DNA from: Mycolicibacterium novocastrense
GTDB lineage: Bacteria > Actinomycetota > Actinomycetes > Mycobacteriales > Mycobacteriaceae
Reading direction: 5' to 3'
NCBI RefSeq assembly: GCF_001570485.1
Contig: NZ_BCTA01000023.1
Span: 124,001 to 188,000, forward strand
Length of the DNA stretch: 64,000 bases
Below are positions 44,532 through 51,680 of the stretch, piece by piece. The notes under the pieces are model-generated. The model saw only the letters and a program-made list of their open reading frames with translations, was not told where the DNA came from and searched no databases. The position numbers were made by a program, and so were the translations under genes. Each line of letters begins with the position of its first letter. The first letter of the stretch is position 1.

Positions 44532-44915
44532 GTGAGGACGGCGACCGTGGCCGACGCTTCCGAACGCAGCAGCACGCTGCTGCCCACCGAGCCGAACGGG
44601 GTGGAGATGATGGCGAAATTCTTCCGCGCCCTCGGCGACCCCGCCCGGCTGCGGCTGCTGGAGTTCCTGCTGCACGAGGAACACGCCGTGGGCGAATGCG
44701 TCACGCACATCGGCCTGTCCCAGGGCCGGGTGTCCAGTCACTTGGCCTGCCTGTCCGACTGCGGCTACGTGCAGCTGCGCCGCCAAGGCCGCTTCGCCTA
44801 CTACCGGGTCACCGACCCCCGCGTCGCGGAACTGGTGCTGCTGGCGCGCTCGCTGGCCGCGGACAACGCCGCCGCCCTCGCCGCGTGCATGCGCATCACC
44901 GCCCCGAACGCCTGA
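44532..44915 (+). CDS. ArsR-family mercury-responsive repressor
   Basis: This 127-residue winged-helix protein has the ArsR pattern ALGDPARLRLLEFLLHEEHA, a recognition helix near SQGRVSSHLACLSDCGYVQL and cysteines in GECVTH, LACLSDCG and AACMR suited to Hg(II) binding. In Streptomyces mer operons the regulator called MerR is of this family. It is divergent from merA and first in a plus-strand set of transport genes. A TTG or ATG start a few codons either way is possible. Confidence 0.85.
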   Translation: MRTATVADASERSSTLLPTEPNGVEMMAKFFRALGDPARLRLLEFLLHEEHAVGECVTHIGLSQGRVSSHLACLSDCGYVQLRRQGRFAYYRVTDPRVAELVLLARSLAADNAAALAACMRITAPNA

Positions 44916-44936
44916 CCAGCCGAGGAGACCGCCTCC

Positions 44937-45254
44937 ATGTCGACCAACCCCGGCTCCGAGAGCAAGCGCACCGCGCTCGCCGCCGCCGGTTTCCTCCTGG
45001 TCCCCATCGTGTGTTGCGGCCTGCCGGTGCTGATCGCCGCCGGAGCCCTTGGCGCGGTGGGCTCGGTACTGGGCAACCCCTGGGTCATCGGCACCGCCGT
45101 CGTGGTGGTCCTCGCCGCGGTGACGCGGTTCGCGCGCCGGCGCGTCACCCGACACGGCGCCACCCGAGACAACTCGTGCTGCCCGCCCGTGCCACCCGCC
45201 CGCGACCAGCCCGATCGGCCACACGAGTCCTCCCACCCCAACCAGGAGTCCTGA
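44937..45254 (+). CDS. MerT-like small mercury transport protein
   Basis: This 105-residue protein has two or three helices; the first contains LLVPIVCCGLPVL with a vicinal Cys pair, the hallmark of Hg(II) uptake proteins MerT/MerF. A further Cys pair is in the tail (NSCCPPVPP). It would bring Hg(II) to the cytoplasm for MerA. It lies 21 bp after the regulator and three bases before the next gene. Confidence 0.8.
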   Translation: MSTNPGSESKRTALAAAGFLLVPIVCCGLPVLIAAGALGAVGSVLGNPWVIGTAVVVVLAAVTRFARRRVTRHGATRDNSCCPPVPPARDQPDRPHESSHPNQES

Positions 45255-45257
45255 CCC

Positions 45258-45848
45258 ATGCCTGACGCACCCGCCCCGACCGGACCTGCCGCGCCGCGCT
45301 CTCGTCGACGACTCGTCACGATCGCGCTGACCGTTATCGCCGTCGTCGGGATCTCCGTCGTGCTGTATTCGGCGTTTTCCCCGTCGAGCAAGCAGACCGC
45401 GTCCCCACCCGCTGCCGACGGCAGCGCAAAGGCCGGGACCACTGCCGCTGCGGGAGCGTTCACCGCCCGAACCCTGCAGGGCGTGCAGGTCGCGGTGCCC
45501 GGCTCGCGGCCCAGCGTGCTGTTCTTCTTCTCCGTCGGGTGCGGCGGTTGCGGTCCGGCCACCCACACCCTCGCCCAGGTCCAGCAGGCGGTCGGCACGA
45601 AGGCGAACTTCGTCGCCGTCGACATCGGCCCCGGCGAAACCGAGCAGGACATCACAGACTTCCTCACCGCCAACCAGGCCACCAGCCTTGCCTACGCCAG
45701 CGACAGCAACGCCACCCTGATCAGCGCCTACCAGGTCACTCAGCTGTCCACCGCCGTCGTGCTGGACGCCTCCGGCAAACCGGTGTTCCGCGCTGTCGAG
45801 CCCACCGCCGATCAGATCCGTGCCGAACTGGCCAAGGTGAGCGCGTGA
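45258..45848 (+). CDS. Membrane-anchored thioredoxin-fold protein with CGGC motif
   Basis: This 196-residue protein has an N-terminal membrane anchor (residues about 20-42), a low-complexity linker and a thioredoxin-like domain with active site VGCGGCGPATHTLAQV. It is probably exported and faces the outside. In this operon it may bind or hand over Hg(II), replacing periplasmic MerP, or keep the cysteines of the CcdA-like partner reduced. It overlaps that gene by four bases. Confidence 0.82.
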   Translation: MPDAPAPTGPAAPRSRRRLVTIALTVIAVVGISVVLYSAFSPSSKQTASPPAADGSAKAGTTAAAGAFTARTLQGVQVAVPGSRPSVLFFFSVGCGGCGPATHTLAQVQQAVGTKANFVAVDIGPGETEQDITDFLTANQATSLAYASDSNATLISAYQVTQLSTAVVLDASGKPVFRAVEPTADQIRAELAKVSA

Positions 45849-46771
45849 TCGGCCCGCTGTTGGCGCTCGCCTTCGGCGCCGGGATGCTCGCCCCGGTCAA
45901 CCCCTGCGGCTTCGCCGTACTGCCCGCCTTCCTCGCCTACGCCGTCGACACCGGCGACGGCCAGGCGGACGCGCGGCCCGGCGCTTTGTCCCGGCTGGCC
46001 GGTGGCCTGCGCGCCGGGCTCGCGCTGACCGCCGGGTTCGCCGGCACCTTCACCGCCATCGGACTACTACTCGCCCTCGGCTTGCGTTCCCTGACCGGTG
46101 TCATCCCGTGGCTGGCCGCCGCGCTCGGCGCGATCCTGGCCGTGGGCGGCCTGGCCATGGTCGCCGGCGGACACCTGCCGCTGCGGCTACCCACCCGCCG
46201 TTCCGGCACCCCGCGGCAGGGGCCCAGAGGCATGGTGGCCTTCGGCGCCGGGTACGCACTGGCCTCCGCCTCCTGCACGCTCGCGGTGCTGCTCGCGGTC
46301 GTCACCCAAGCCCTGGCCAGCACCAACATCTCCGGCGTCCTGGTCGTATTCGCCGCCTACGCCGCCGGCTCCGCCACCCTGCTGCTGTCCCTCGCGCTAT
46401 TCGCCGCATTCGCCAGCGGCCTGATCAACCGGTTCCTCCGACGGCTGCTGCCCCACATGAACCGCATCACCGGCGCCGTGCTTGCCCTTTCCGGCGGCTA
46501 CCTACTCCTTTACTGGCTGCCACAACTACTCGGCGGGCACCCCGGCATCGGCGCACTCACCGGCGTCGTCGGCACCGTGTCAGCCTGGATCACCGGACAC
46601 CAACTTGCGATCGCCATCACCGCACTCGGCCTCATCCTCGTCACCGCGATCGCCACCCTCACCCGCCGCGAACGCCGCCACACCACCACCGACACCGCCG
46701 ACGACTGCTGCGCACCCAGGCCACAGCCCGAAGAAAATGCGGACCAGGTAGGAGGACCCGGCAGCAGGTGA
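45845..46771 (+). CDS. CcdA/DsbD-like six-helix membrane protein of the mer locus
   Basis: This 308-residue protein starts at a GTG overlapping the previous stop (GTGA). It has six or more helices with the CcdA signature GMLAPVNPCGFAVLPAFLAY, and a second cysteine in the ALASASCTLAVLL segment, forming the intramembrane Cys pair. CcdA proteins carry reducing equivalents across the membrane. In mer loci of actinobacteria such proteins accompany a thioredoxin-like gene and are thought to take part in Hg(II) transport. The C-terminus ends with a Cys pair (DDCCAPRP). Confidence 0.85.
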   Translation: MIGPLLALAFGAGMLAPVNPCGFAVLPAFLAYAVDTGDGQADARPGALSRLAGGLRAGLALTAGFAGTFTAIGLLLALGLRSLTGVIPWLAAALGAILAVGGLAMVAGGHLPLRLPTRRSGTPRQGPRGMVAFGAGYALASASCTLAVLLAVVTQALASTNISGVLVVFAAYAAGSATLLLSLALFAAFASGLINRFLRRLLPHMNRITGAVLALSGGYLLLYWLPQLLGGHPGIGALTGVVGTVSAWITGHQLAIAITALGLILVTAIATLTRRERRHTTTDTADDCCAPRPQPEENADQVGGPGSR

Positions 46772-47195
46772 CCTGCCTGCCGGGATCCAACTGGCACGCG
46801 GGCCTCTACGATGCGAGCCCGAGGCGGCCGGATTGTCCCCATGGGAGTCCGGCAGGCGGCAAAGCCTTGCTGTAGAAGCAAACCACCACAGTCGACGACG
46901 CAGGGCTGCGGACTCTGCATGCCTCCATCTTCACGGAGAATCGCGCAAGCATCGCCCCGCACCACGCCGCCGGTTGCTGAACCGTCGGCATCCGCGAACG
47001 CATCGCCCAGCGGGGCGGCGTCTGGCACAACACAGTCTTTTATCGAACGCCGCTCAGCCGTCCGATGATCGGTCGGCCCAGTCTGACTGGACATTTGCCG
47101 CAACGAGTGGCCATTCCGCAAAGGCTCGGCTACCGCCAGTTCGCAACGCGGCCATCAAGAGTTCAGTGAGACATGAGGGTCCTTGAGCGGCTACT
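46772..47195. other. 424-bp stretch without a convincing gene
   Basis: The segment between the mer genes and the MerR gene has open frames on both strands, but none has family features, a good start site or normal codon pattern. A CGATGATCGG core occurs near 47062 and again near 47206, close to the MerR gene's stop. It looks like a junction between two cargo modules, perhaps with remnants of a lost gene. Confidence 0.4.
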
Positions 47196-47603
47196 TCACC
47201 GTTCGATGATCGGGCAGATCGATCTGTTCGGTTCCGACTCGGTATCGGCTGCCACGGCGGTGTCCCGACTGGCGGTGAGGCTCGCACGCAGCGCCAGCAA
47301 TTCGGTAATGGTGTTGTCGATCTCCGCGATCCGGGCGTCGAGTAGATCCCGTACGGCTCCGCACGGGGTGGGACCGGCGCGGCGGAGGGTGAGGATGGTG
47401 CCGATGTCGTCCAGGGGGAGGTCCAGGGCGCGGGCGCGGCGGATGAAGGTGAGGGTGTCGACGTCGTCCTGGTTGTAAAGGCGGTACCCGGCCGCAGTGC
47501 GCTGGGCGGGCGGCAGCAGGCCGCGCTCCTCATACAAGCGCACGGCCTTACGGGTGAGCCCGGCCGCCTGGGCGGCCCGCCCGACGGTCATCGCCTGGGC
47601 CAT
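47196..47603 (-). CDS. MerR-family metal-responsive regulator
   Basis: This 135-residue protein has the MerR winged helix (TVGRAAQAAGLTRKAVRLYE then GYRLYNQDDVDTLTFIRRAR) and a dimerisation helix. Cysteines occur at residue 81 (TPCGAV, the position of Cys82 in MerR) and 130 (SICPIIER). This pattern suggests a response to a soft metal such as Hg, Cd, Zn or Cu. It is divergent from the mini-protein and MFS exporter genes, with a typical MerR promoter between. Confidence 0.88.
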   Translation of the reverse strand: MAQAMTVGRAAQAAGLTRKAVRLYEERGLLPPAQRTAAGYRLYNQDDVDTLTFIRRARALDLPLDDIGTILTLRRAGPTPCGAVRDLLDARIAEIDNTITELLALRASLTASRDTAVAADTESEPNRSICPIIER

Positions 47604-47635
47604 CGTCTGCCTCCTTCGCGTCCCGGCCGCTCGCC

Positions 47636-47667
47636 TTGACCTTCACCTGGGGTGAAGGTTTTAGCGT
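47636..47667 (+). promoter_or_regulatory. MerR-type promoter with 20-bp spacer
   Basis: TTGACC (-35, 47636-47641) is followed 20 bases later by TAGCGT (-10-like, 47662-47667). Between and overlapping lies a perfect 9-base dyad, ACCTTCACC / GGTGAAGGT (47639-47659). The long spacer and central dyad are the signature of promoters that MerR proteins activate by twisting the DNA. It drives the mini-protein and exporter genes. Confidence 0.8.
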
Positions 47668-47706
47668 CTCCAGTGTAGGACCGGAAACCGAAGGGAGGCG
47701 CAGGTC

Positions 47707-47853
47707 ATGGCAATAGTCGAGTGCGAGGTGTACCGGCGCCCGGACCCGGAGCGCGGATGTGAGATGACCGTCACCAAGGGCGCCGTCCCAGGCCACGGTC
47801 GCGACCGCAACCCCACCTGTTGCTGCGGGCACACCATGGAGAAAGTCCGCTGA
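47707..47853 (+). CDS. 48-residue Cys-rich metal-binding mini-protein
   Basis: An ATG at 47707 with AAGGGAGG ten bases before it opens a 48-codon frame. The product contains Cys6, Cys18 and a CCCGH cluster (38-42), and the segment GCEMTVTKGAVPGHG followed by PTCCCGHTMEKVR, which resembles a zinc-ribbon or desulforedoxin-like fold. It is the first gene after the MerR promoter, so it is probably induced by metal and binds it. Its stop falls inside the start region of the exporter gene, in a CTGA overlap. Confidence 0.7.
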   Translation: MAIVECEVYRRPDPERGCEMTVTKGAVPGHGRDRNPTCCCGHTMEKVR

Positions 47854-49085
47854 GCCGCGGCCAGCCAGGACGTGCGGGCACCGGGCTGCGCCAGGTGTTC
47901 TCCCATCCTGGTTACCGCCGGTTGTGGGCGGCGCGCACCGCTTCTGCCTGGGGTGACGCGTTCGCCACCGTGGCGTTGGGCCTGCTGGTGTGGGACCGCA
48001 CCGGCTCCGGGCTCGGTGTGGCCGGGGTGATCGTCGCGGAGATCGTCCCGGTGCTGCTGCTGGCACCGTTCGCTGGGGTGGCAGTCGACTGGTTCTCGCC
48101 GGTGCGGGTCATGGTGGTTGCCGACTTGGCGCGCGTGCTGGTGGCTGCGGGGCTAGCGCTGGTCGCCGGCTCGGTGCCGGGCATCTACGCGGTGGCGTTC
48201 GCCATGTCCGCAGCGTCGGCGTTGTTCAATCCGGCCGCCAGTGCCGCGCTGCCCGCGCTCGTGAACGAGGAGGAGTTGATCGCCGGGAACTCGGGGATCT
48301 GGACCGCCGCGGTGCTCTCCCAGATCGTGCTCGCCCCGGCTGCGGGTGCCGTGGTCGCGACCGTCGGCTATGGCCTGGCGTTCTGGGTGAACGCAGCGAG
48401 CTTCGCCGTCTCGGCGCTGCTGCTGTCCCGCCTGCACCTGCTGCGCCCGGCAGCCGATGCGGCCCGTGCCGCCTGGTGGCATCAGGCCCGAGACGGCATC
48501 AGGGTGCTGGCCGGGCACCGGGTGCTGCGAGCCTTGGCCGCTGGTCAGGCCCTGGCGGCGTTGTCGGCCGGAGCGACCAGTGCCCTGCTGGTTGTGTTGA
48601 TCCGCGAGCGCCTGGGCAGGGGCCCCGCCGGATACGGAATCGCGCTGGCCTGCATCGGCGTGGGCGCCGCAGCAGGCCCGTTACTGCTGACCCGGCTGAT
48701 CACCGATCCTCGCAAACCCGCGTTCATTTTCGGACCCTATCTGTTGCGCGCCGCCGTAGATGCCGTCCTTGCGAGTGTCCGCGTCCCGGTGGTGGCGTTG
48801 GGCAGCCTGGCCGGCTACGGCGGGGGCACCTCTGCCGGCGCAGTCACCTTCAACTCGCTGCTGCAGGCCGAAACCCCACCCGCCGCACGCGGCCGGGTCT
48901 TCGCCGCCTTCGATCTGATCTGGCAACTCGGCCGCCTGGCCTCCCTCGGGCTGGGTGGGTGGCTGGCTGATGCGGCAGGGATCACCGCCGTCTACGCCGC
49001 AGGGGCTGCACTGCTCGTCGCTGCCGCTCTGATCGGCCGAGCCGGTCTGACCGACCATCGCCACCACCAAGAGAAGAGGCGCTGA
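47820..49085 (+). CDS. MFS exporter of the MerR-controlled module
   Basis: This major facilitator protein of about 400 residues has twelve predicted helices and EntS/MFS signatures: YRRLWAARTASAWGDAFATV at the start, VDWFSPVRVMVVADLARVLV at the loop between helices 2 and 3, and GLGGWLADAAG near the end. The start is uncertain. The frame is open from a TTG at 47820, but this lies inside the mini-protein gene; a GTG at 47895 gives the shortest version, and a CTG at 47850 overlaps the mini-protein stop. Control by the MerR promoter implies export of metal or a metal complex; substrate unknown. Confidence 0.82.
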   Translation: MLRAHHGESPLSRGQPGRAGTGLRQVFSHPGYRRLWAARTASAWGDAFATVALGLLVWDRTGSGLGVAGVIVAEIVPVLLLAPFAGVAVDWFSPVRVMVVADLARVLVAAGLALVAGSVPGIYAVAFAMSAASALFNPAASAALPALVNEEELIAGNSGIWTAAVLSQIVLAPAAGAVVATVGYGLAFWVNAASFAVSALLLSRLHLLRPAADAARAAWWHQARDGIRVLAGHRVLRALAAGQALAALSAGATSALLVVLIRERLGRGPAGYGIALACIGVGAAAGPLLLTRLITDPRKPAFIFGPYLLRAAVDAVLASVRVPVVALGSLAGYGGGTSAGAVTFNSLLQAETPPAARGRVFAAFDLIWQLGRLASLGLGGWLADAAGITAVYAAGAALLVAAALIGRAGLTDHRHHQEKRR

Positions 49086-49265
49086 CGCGAGGACTTCGGC
49101 GCCGGCGACGACGCTCGGCCACTGGCATCAGTCCGACGAACAGAGCTCCGACTCCGCAGCGATCACCAGGGGCCGGCTGGAAAATCGCCATTCACACCAG
49201 GCCCGCCCTTGGAGAATCCCGAGGTAGGTTCCACCGAGGCGCCGCCGCCCTGCGACACCGTTCCT

Positions 49266-49276
49266 TCTGCGACAGC
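49266..49276 (-). repeat. Right copy of the 11-bp inverted match at the element edges
   Basis: TCTGCGACAGC is the complement of 35053-35063. A second CTGCGACA lies at 49250-49257, 17 bp inward, so the right edge carries two half-sites in the same orientation, as recombinase-binding repeats often do. The 242 bp between the exporter stop and the next gene hold these sites and no gene I can support. Confidence 0.3.
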
Positions 49277-49327
49277 TTGACTGTTTACATAAGCACGGCA
49301 CCGATGTGCGGTTGGACGTCCTATGCG

Positions 49328-49690
49328 TCAAAATTGTTGTCGCTCAGCGGATCCTGCTGCCGTTGTGAACGGTACGACGCGCAGTCCTTCATACGCCGCG
49401 CGCACCAACTGTTCGTCGGTGAAGCGCGGACGGTCGAGGTGCGCACCGGGTATCAACAGGGCGATCTCGTCGCGCAGCGCCCACAACACGCTCCGCGGCG
49501 GTGCCTGTACAAGGAACCGCAGCCGCTCAGTCTCGGACTCCTCGCGGACGCGTCGCACGACGTCGAGGATCGCCGTCTCGACCGAATCCGCCTGCACGCT
49601 TCCGGTCCAGCGTTGTATGCCCGAGCAGGCCGAGTAGCGGATCGCGGACCCGCGTGGACGGGCCAGAGCGACGGCGACCGTAGTAGTCAT
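49328..49690 (-). CDS. Hypothetical protein at the right border of the element, possibly truncated
   Basis: From the ATG at 49690 this gives 120 residues beginning MTTTVAVALARPRGSAIRYS. The body (ILDVVRRVREESETERLRFL then ALRDEIALLIPGAHLDRP) has normal mycobacterial composition and may have a ribonuclease-H-like fold, but I cannot name it. The C-terminus (VVPFTTAAGSAERQQF) and stop lie about 50 bp from the putative right end of the element, so the native 3' part may have been replaced by insertion. Confidence 0.6.
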   Translation of the reverse strand: MTTTVAVALARPRGSAIRYSACSGIQRWTGSVQADSVETAILDVVRRVREESETERLRFLVQAPPRSVLWALRDEIALLIPGAHLDRPRFTDEQLVRAAYEGLRVVPFTTAAGSAERQQF

Positions 49691-49729
49691 GGCTGGCACT
49701 GTATGTGCGGGGTACGACAGGTCGACCTG

Positions 49730-50599
49730 TCAGGCGATACAGCGGAACCCGATGTGCGTGGTGGCGCTGTCCTGCGACTGGGACGACCGGGCGGCCGGGC
49801 GGTAGCGATGGCAGTACTCGGGGGCGCACAGGTGTGAGCCGCCCTTGAGCGTCTGGAATTTCGACGGGTCACCGGTCGGCGGCGCACAGCAGCCCGACTT
49901 CTGGGGGCTGTGGCGCGGCGAGTACGTCGTCGTCGTCCATTCCCAGACGTTGCCGATCATGTCGACCACACCGAATGCGTTGGGCGGGAACGTGCCCACC
50001 GGCGAGGTGCCGACCCAGCCGAGCGTGCCGTCGTTGCGGTAGGGGAAGCGGCCCTGCCAGGTGTTGGCCATCAGGCGTCCGTCGGGCTGCACGTCGTCGC
50101 CCCAGGCGTAGCGGGCTTGGGATCCGGCCCGCGCGGCGTACTCCCACTGCGCTTCGGTCGGCAGTCGGCGGCCCGCCCACGCCGCGTAGGCCGCCGCGTC
50201 CGGATACGCCACCTGCACCACGGGATGGTCGGCGCGGTCGTCGATCGACGATCCTGGCCCGAACGGGTGGCGCCAACTGGCGCCGGGCACCCAGGTCCAC
50301 CACTGGCGCCAATCTCGGAGGTTGACCGGGCCGCGGGTCGGCCTGAACACCAGCGCGCCTGGAACCAGGTCGTCGGGCGAGGCTCCCGGGTAGGCGGCGG
50401 GGTCCAGTTCCCGCTCGGCGATCGTGACGTAACCGGTCTCGGCGACGAACTCGGCGAACTGCGCGGTGGTGACCGGATGGCGCTCGATCGAGAACGCCTC
50501 GACCGTCACCTCGTAAACGGGCGCCTCTTCCGGATAGAAGTCTTCCGATCCCATCCGGAAGGTGCCCGCGGGCAACTCGATCAGTTCGGTCAGCACCAC
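49730..50599 (-). CDS. Formylglycine-generating enzyme family protein (SUMF1/FGE)
   Basis: FGE enzymes oxidise a sulfatase cysteine to formylglycine with copper and oxygen. The 289-residue protein has the family pattern ELPAGTFRMGSEDFYPEEAP, RLPTEAQWEYAARAGSQARY, NVWEWTTTTYSPR and the active site GGSHLCAPEYCHRYRPAAR with Cys258 and Cys263, spaced as in the Streptomyces enzyme. Both cysteines are present, so it should be active. It resembles M. tuberculosis Rv0712. No sulfatase gene is in the window. Confidence 0.9.
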   Translation of the reverse strand: MVLTELIELPAGTFRMGSEDFYPEEAPVYEVTVEAFSIERHPVTTAQFAEFVAETGYVTIAERELDPAAYPGASPDDLVPGALVFRPTRGPVNLRDWRQWWTWVPGASWRHPFGPGSSIDDRADHPVVQVAYPDAAAYAAWAGRRLPTEAQWEYAARAGSQARYAWGDDVQPDGRLMANTWQGRFPYRNDGTLGWVGTSPVGTFPPNAFGVVDMIGNVWEWTTTTYSPRHSPQKSGCCAPPTGDPSKFQTLKGGSHLCAPEYCHRYRPAARSSQSQDSATTHIGFRCIA

Positions 50600-50663
50600 A
50601 TCAGGCTAGGCGCTGCGGCCGATCTCGCGACCGGAAGGCCTCCGCACGTGCCACGATGAACCG

Positions 50664-51086
50664 ATGACCGATGACAAGGCCGCCGAGCGCGACTTCAACG
50701 AGCGCAACATTGAGGAGTTTCGCCGCAACGGCGGCAAGGTCGGCGGCCAGTTCGAGGGTTTTCCGCTGCTGCTGCTCACCTCGACCGGCGCCAAGAGCGG
50801 GCAGCAGCGCGTCAACCCGGTCGCGTACTTCGACATCGACGGCCGCATCTACGTCGTCGGCTCGTCCGCGGGTCGCCCGGCGAGCCCGGGCTGGGTGTTC
50901 AACCTGCGCGCCAACCCGACCGCCTGGGTGGAGATCGGCGCCGATCCGCCCCGGCAGGTGACAGCCCGCGAGCTTCCGCGCGACGAGCGCGACCGCATCT
51001 ACCGCATCGTCGTCGAACGCGCGCCGGGGTTCGGCGAGTACCAGCAGCGCACCGACCGCGTCATCCCGGTGTTCGAACTCGCCTAG
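50664..51086 (+). CDS. Deazaflavin (F420)-dependent nitroreductase family protein
   Basis: This 140-residue protein belongs to the Ddn-like split beta-barrel family that binds F420H2. Signs are the NIEEFRRNGGKVGGQFEGFP opening, LLLLTSTGAKSGQQRVNPVA, the VFNLRANPTAWVEIG strand and the GEYQQRTDRVIPVFEL end. It may reduce quinones, nitro compounds or similar substrates in the cytoplasm or at the membrane. It is divergent from the FGE gene. Confidence 0.88.
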   Translation: MTDDKAAERDFNERNIEEFRRNGGKVGGQFEGFPLLLLTSTGAKSGQQRVNPVAYFDIDGRIYVVGSSAGRPASPGWVFNLRANPTAWVEIGADPPRQVTARELPRDERDRIYRIVVERAPGFGEYQQRTDRVIPVFELA

Positions 51087-51152
51087 CCGCGAATGCGGTA
51101 GGTCCGCTTCAGCGGCGGGAATGTGCTCGGCGTCGCAGCGGTTGGGCCAGAC

Positions 51153-51572
51153 ATGGCCAAGATGACGACTGGTGAGCGCGAAAAGTTCCTGTCCGACGTC
51201 CACGTGGGCGTCATCGCCGTCGAGCGCCCCGACCGGGCGCCGTTGAGCGTGCCGATCTGGTACGGCTACACACCGGGCGGCGAGGTGCTGCTGTGGACAG
51301 AGTCTGAGTCTCTCAAGCACCGGCTCATCAAGGAGGCCGGCCGGTTTTCGATCACCGCGCAGGACGAGGCGCCGCCGTATCGATACGTCACCGCGGAGGG
51401 CGATGTGACCGGTATCGGACCGGCTGAGGATGCGATCGTGCGGGAGATCGCCATTCGCTATCTGGGCGAAGAGGAAGGCAATGCGTTCACCGATCAGAAC
51501 CTCACGCCGACGTCGGTGATCATCCGGATGCGCCCGCAGCGCTGGCTGAGCTTCGACTACTCGACGGAGTAA
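51153..51572 (+). CDS. Pyridoxamine 5'-phosphate oxidase-like split-barrel protein
   Basis: The 139-residue protein is of the PNPOx-like/F420-binding family: VHVGVIAVERPDRAPLSVPI, YGYTPGGEVLLWTESESLKH, and the C-terminal LTPTSVIIRMRPQRWLSFDY. Mycobacterial members bind FMN or F420 and act as reductases. The ATG at 51153 is preferred; an upstream in-frame TTG or ATG would add ten residues. It lies 66 bp after the Ddn-like gene and may be co-transcribed with it. Confidence 0.83.
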   Translation: MAKMTTGEREKFLSDVHVGVIAVERPDRAPLSVPIWYGYTPGGEVLLWTESESLKHRLIKEAGRFSITAQDEAPPYRYVTAEGDVTGIGPAEDAIVREIAIRYLGEEEGNAFTDQNLTPTSVIIRMRPQRWLSFDYSTE

Positions 51573-51600
51573 CCGCTTCTTGTGCACCGTCGCGGGCGGT

Positions 51601-51660
51601 GAGCGTCCGCGAAATGCCGGCTATGCGCGGCGTGTTGGGGGGCAAACACGGTCGCTCGCG
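51601..51660. repeat. Intergenic repeat, copy A
   Basis: A 60-bp element that begins GAGCGTCCGC and ends CGCTCGCG, with conserved inner blocks GGCGTG and GCAAACACGG. A hairpin is possible between CGTGTT (51631-51636) and AACACG (51645-51650), and the ends GAGCG/CGCTC are inverted. A second copy lies at 55580-55638 on the other side of the sulfur-compound cluster. Confidence 0.6.
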
Positions 51661-51680
51661 GCAGTTAGAGGTAGGGGGCG

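Larger units (their letters stand above)
34980..49276. mobile_element. Recombinase-trio (Tn554/RIT-like) element carrying mercury and metal resistance genes
   Basis: Four overlapping genes (35126-40936) encode three tyrosine-recombinase-type proteins and a small coiled-coil protein, the layout of Tn554-like or recombinase-in-trio elements. Behind them lie a mercury-resistance locus (40982-46771) and a MerR-controlled module (47196-49085). Host-type genes flank both sides. Exact ends are not proven: an 11-bp inverted match lies at 35053-35063 and 49266-49276, with some further similarity outside it. The right end is close to the end of the gene at 49328. Confidence 0.7.

Noticed and set aside
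46811..47186. Small open frames on both strands in the gap before the MerR gene
   Set aside because: No ribosome-binding site, family signature or consistent codon bias; kept as an empty junction.
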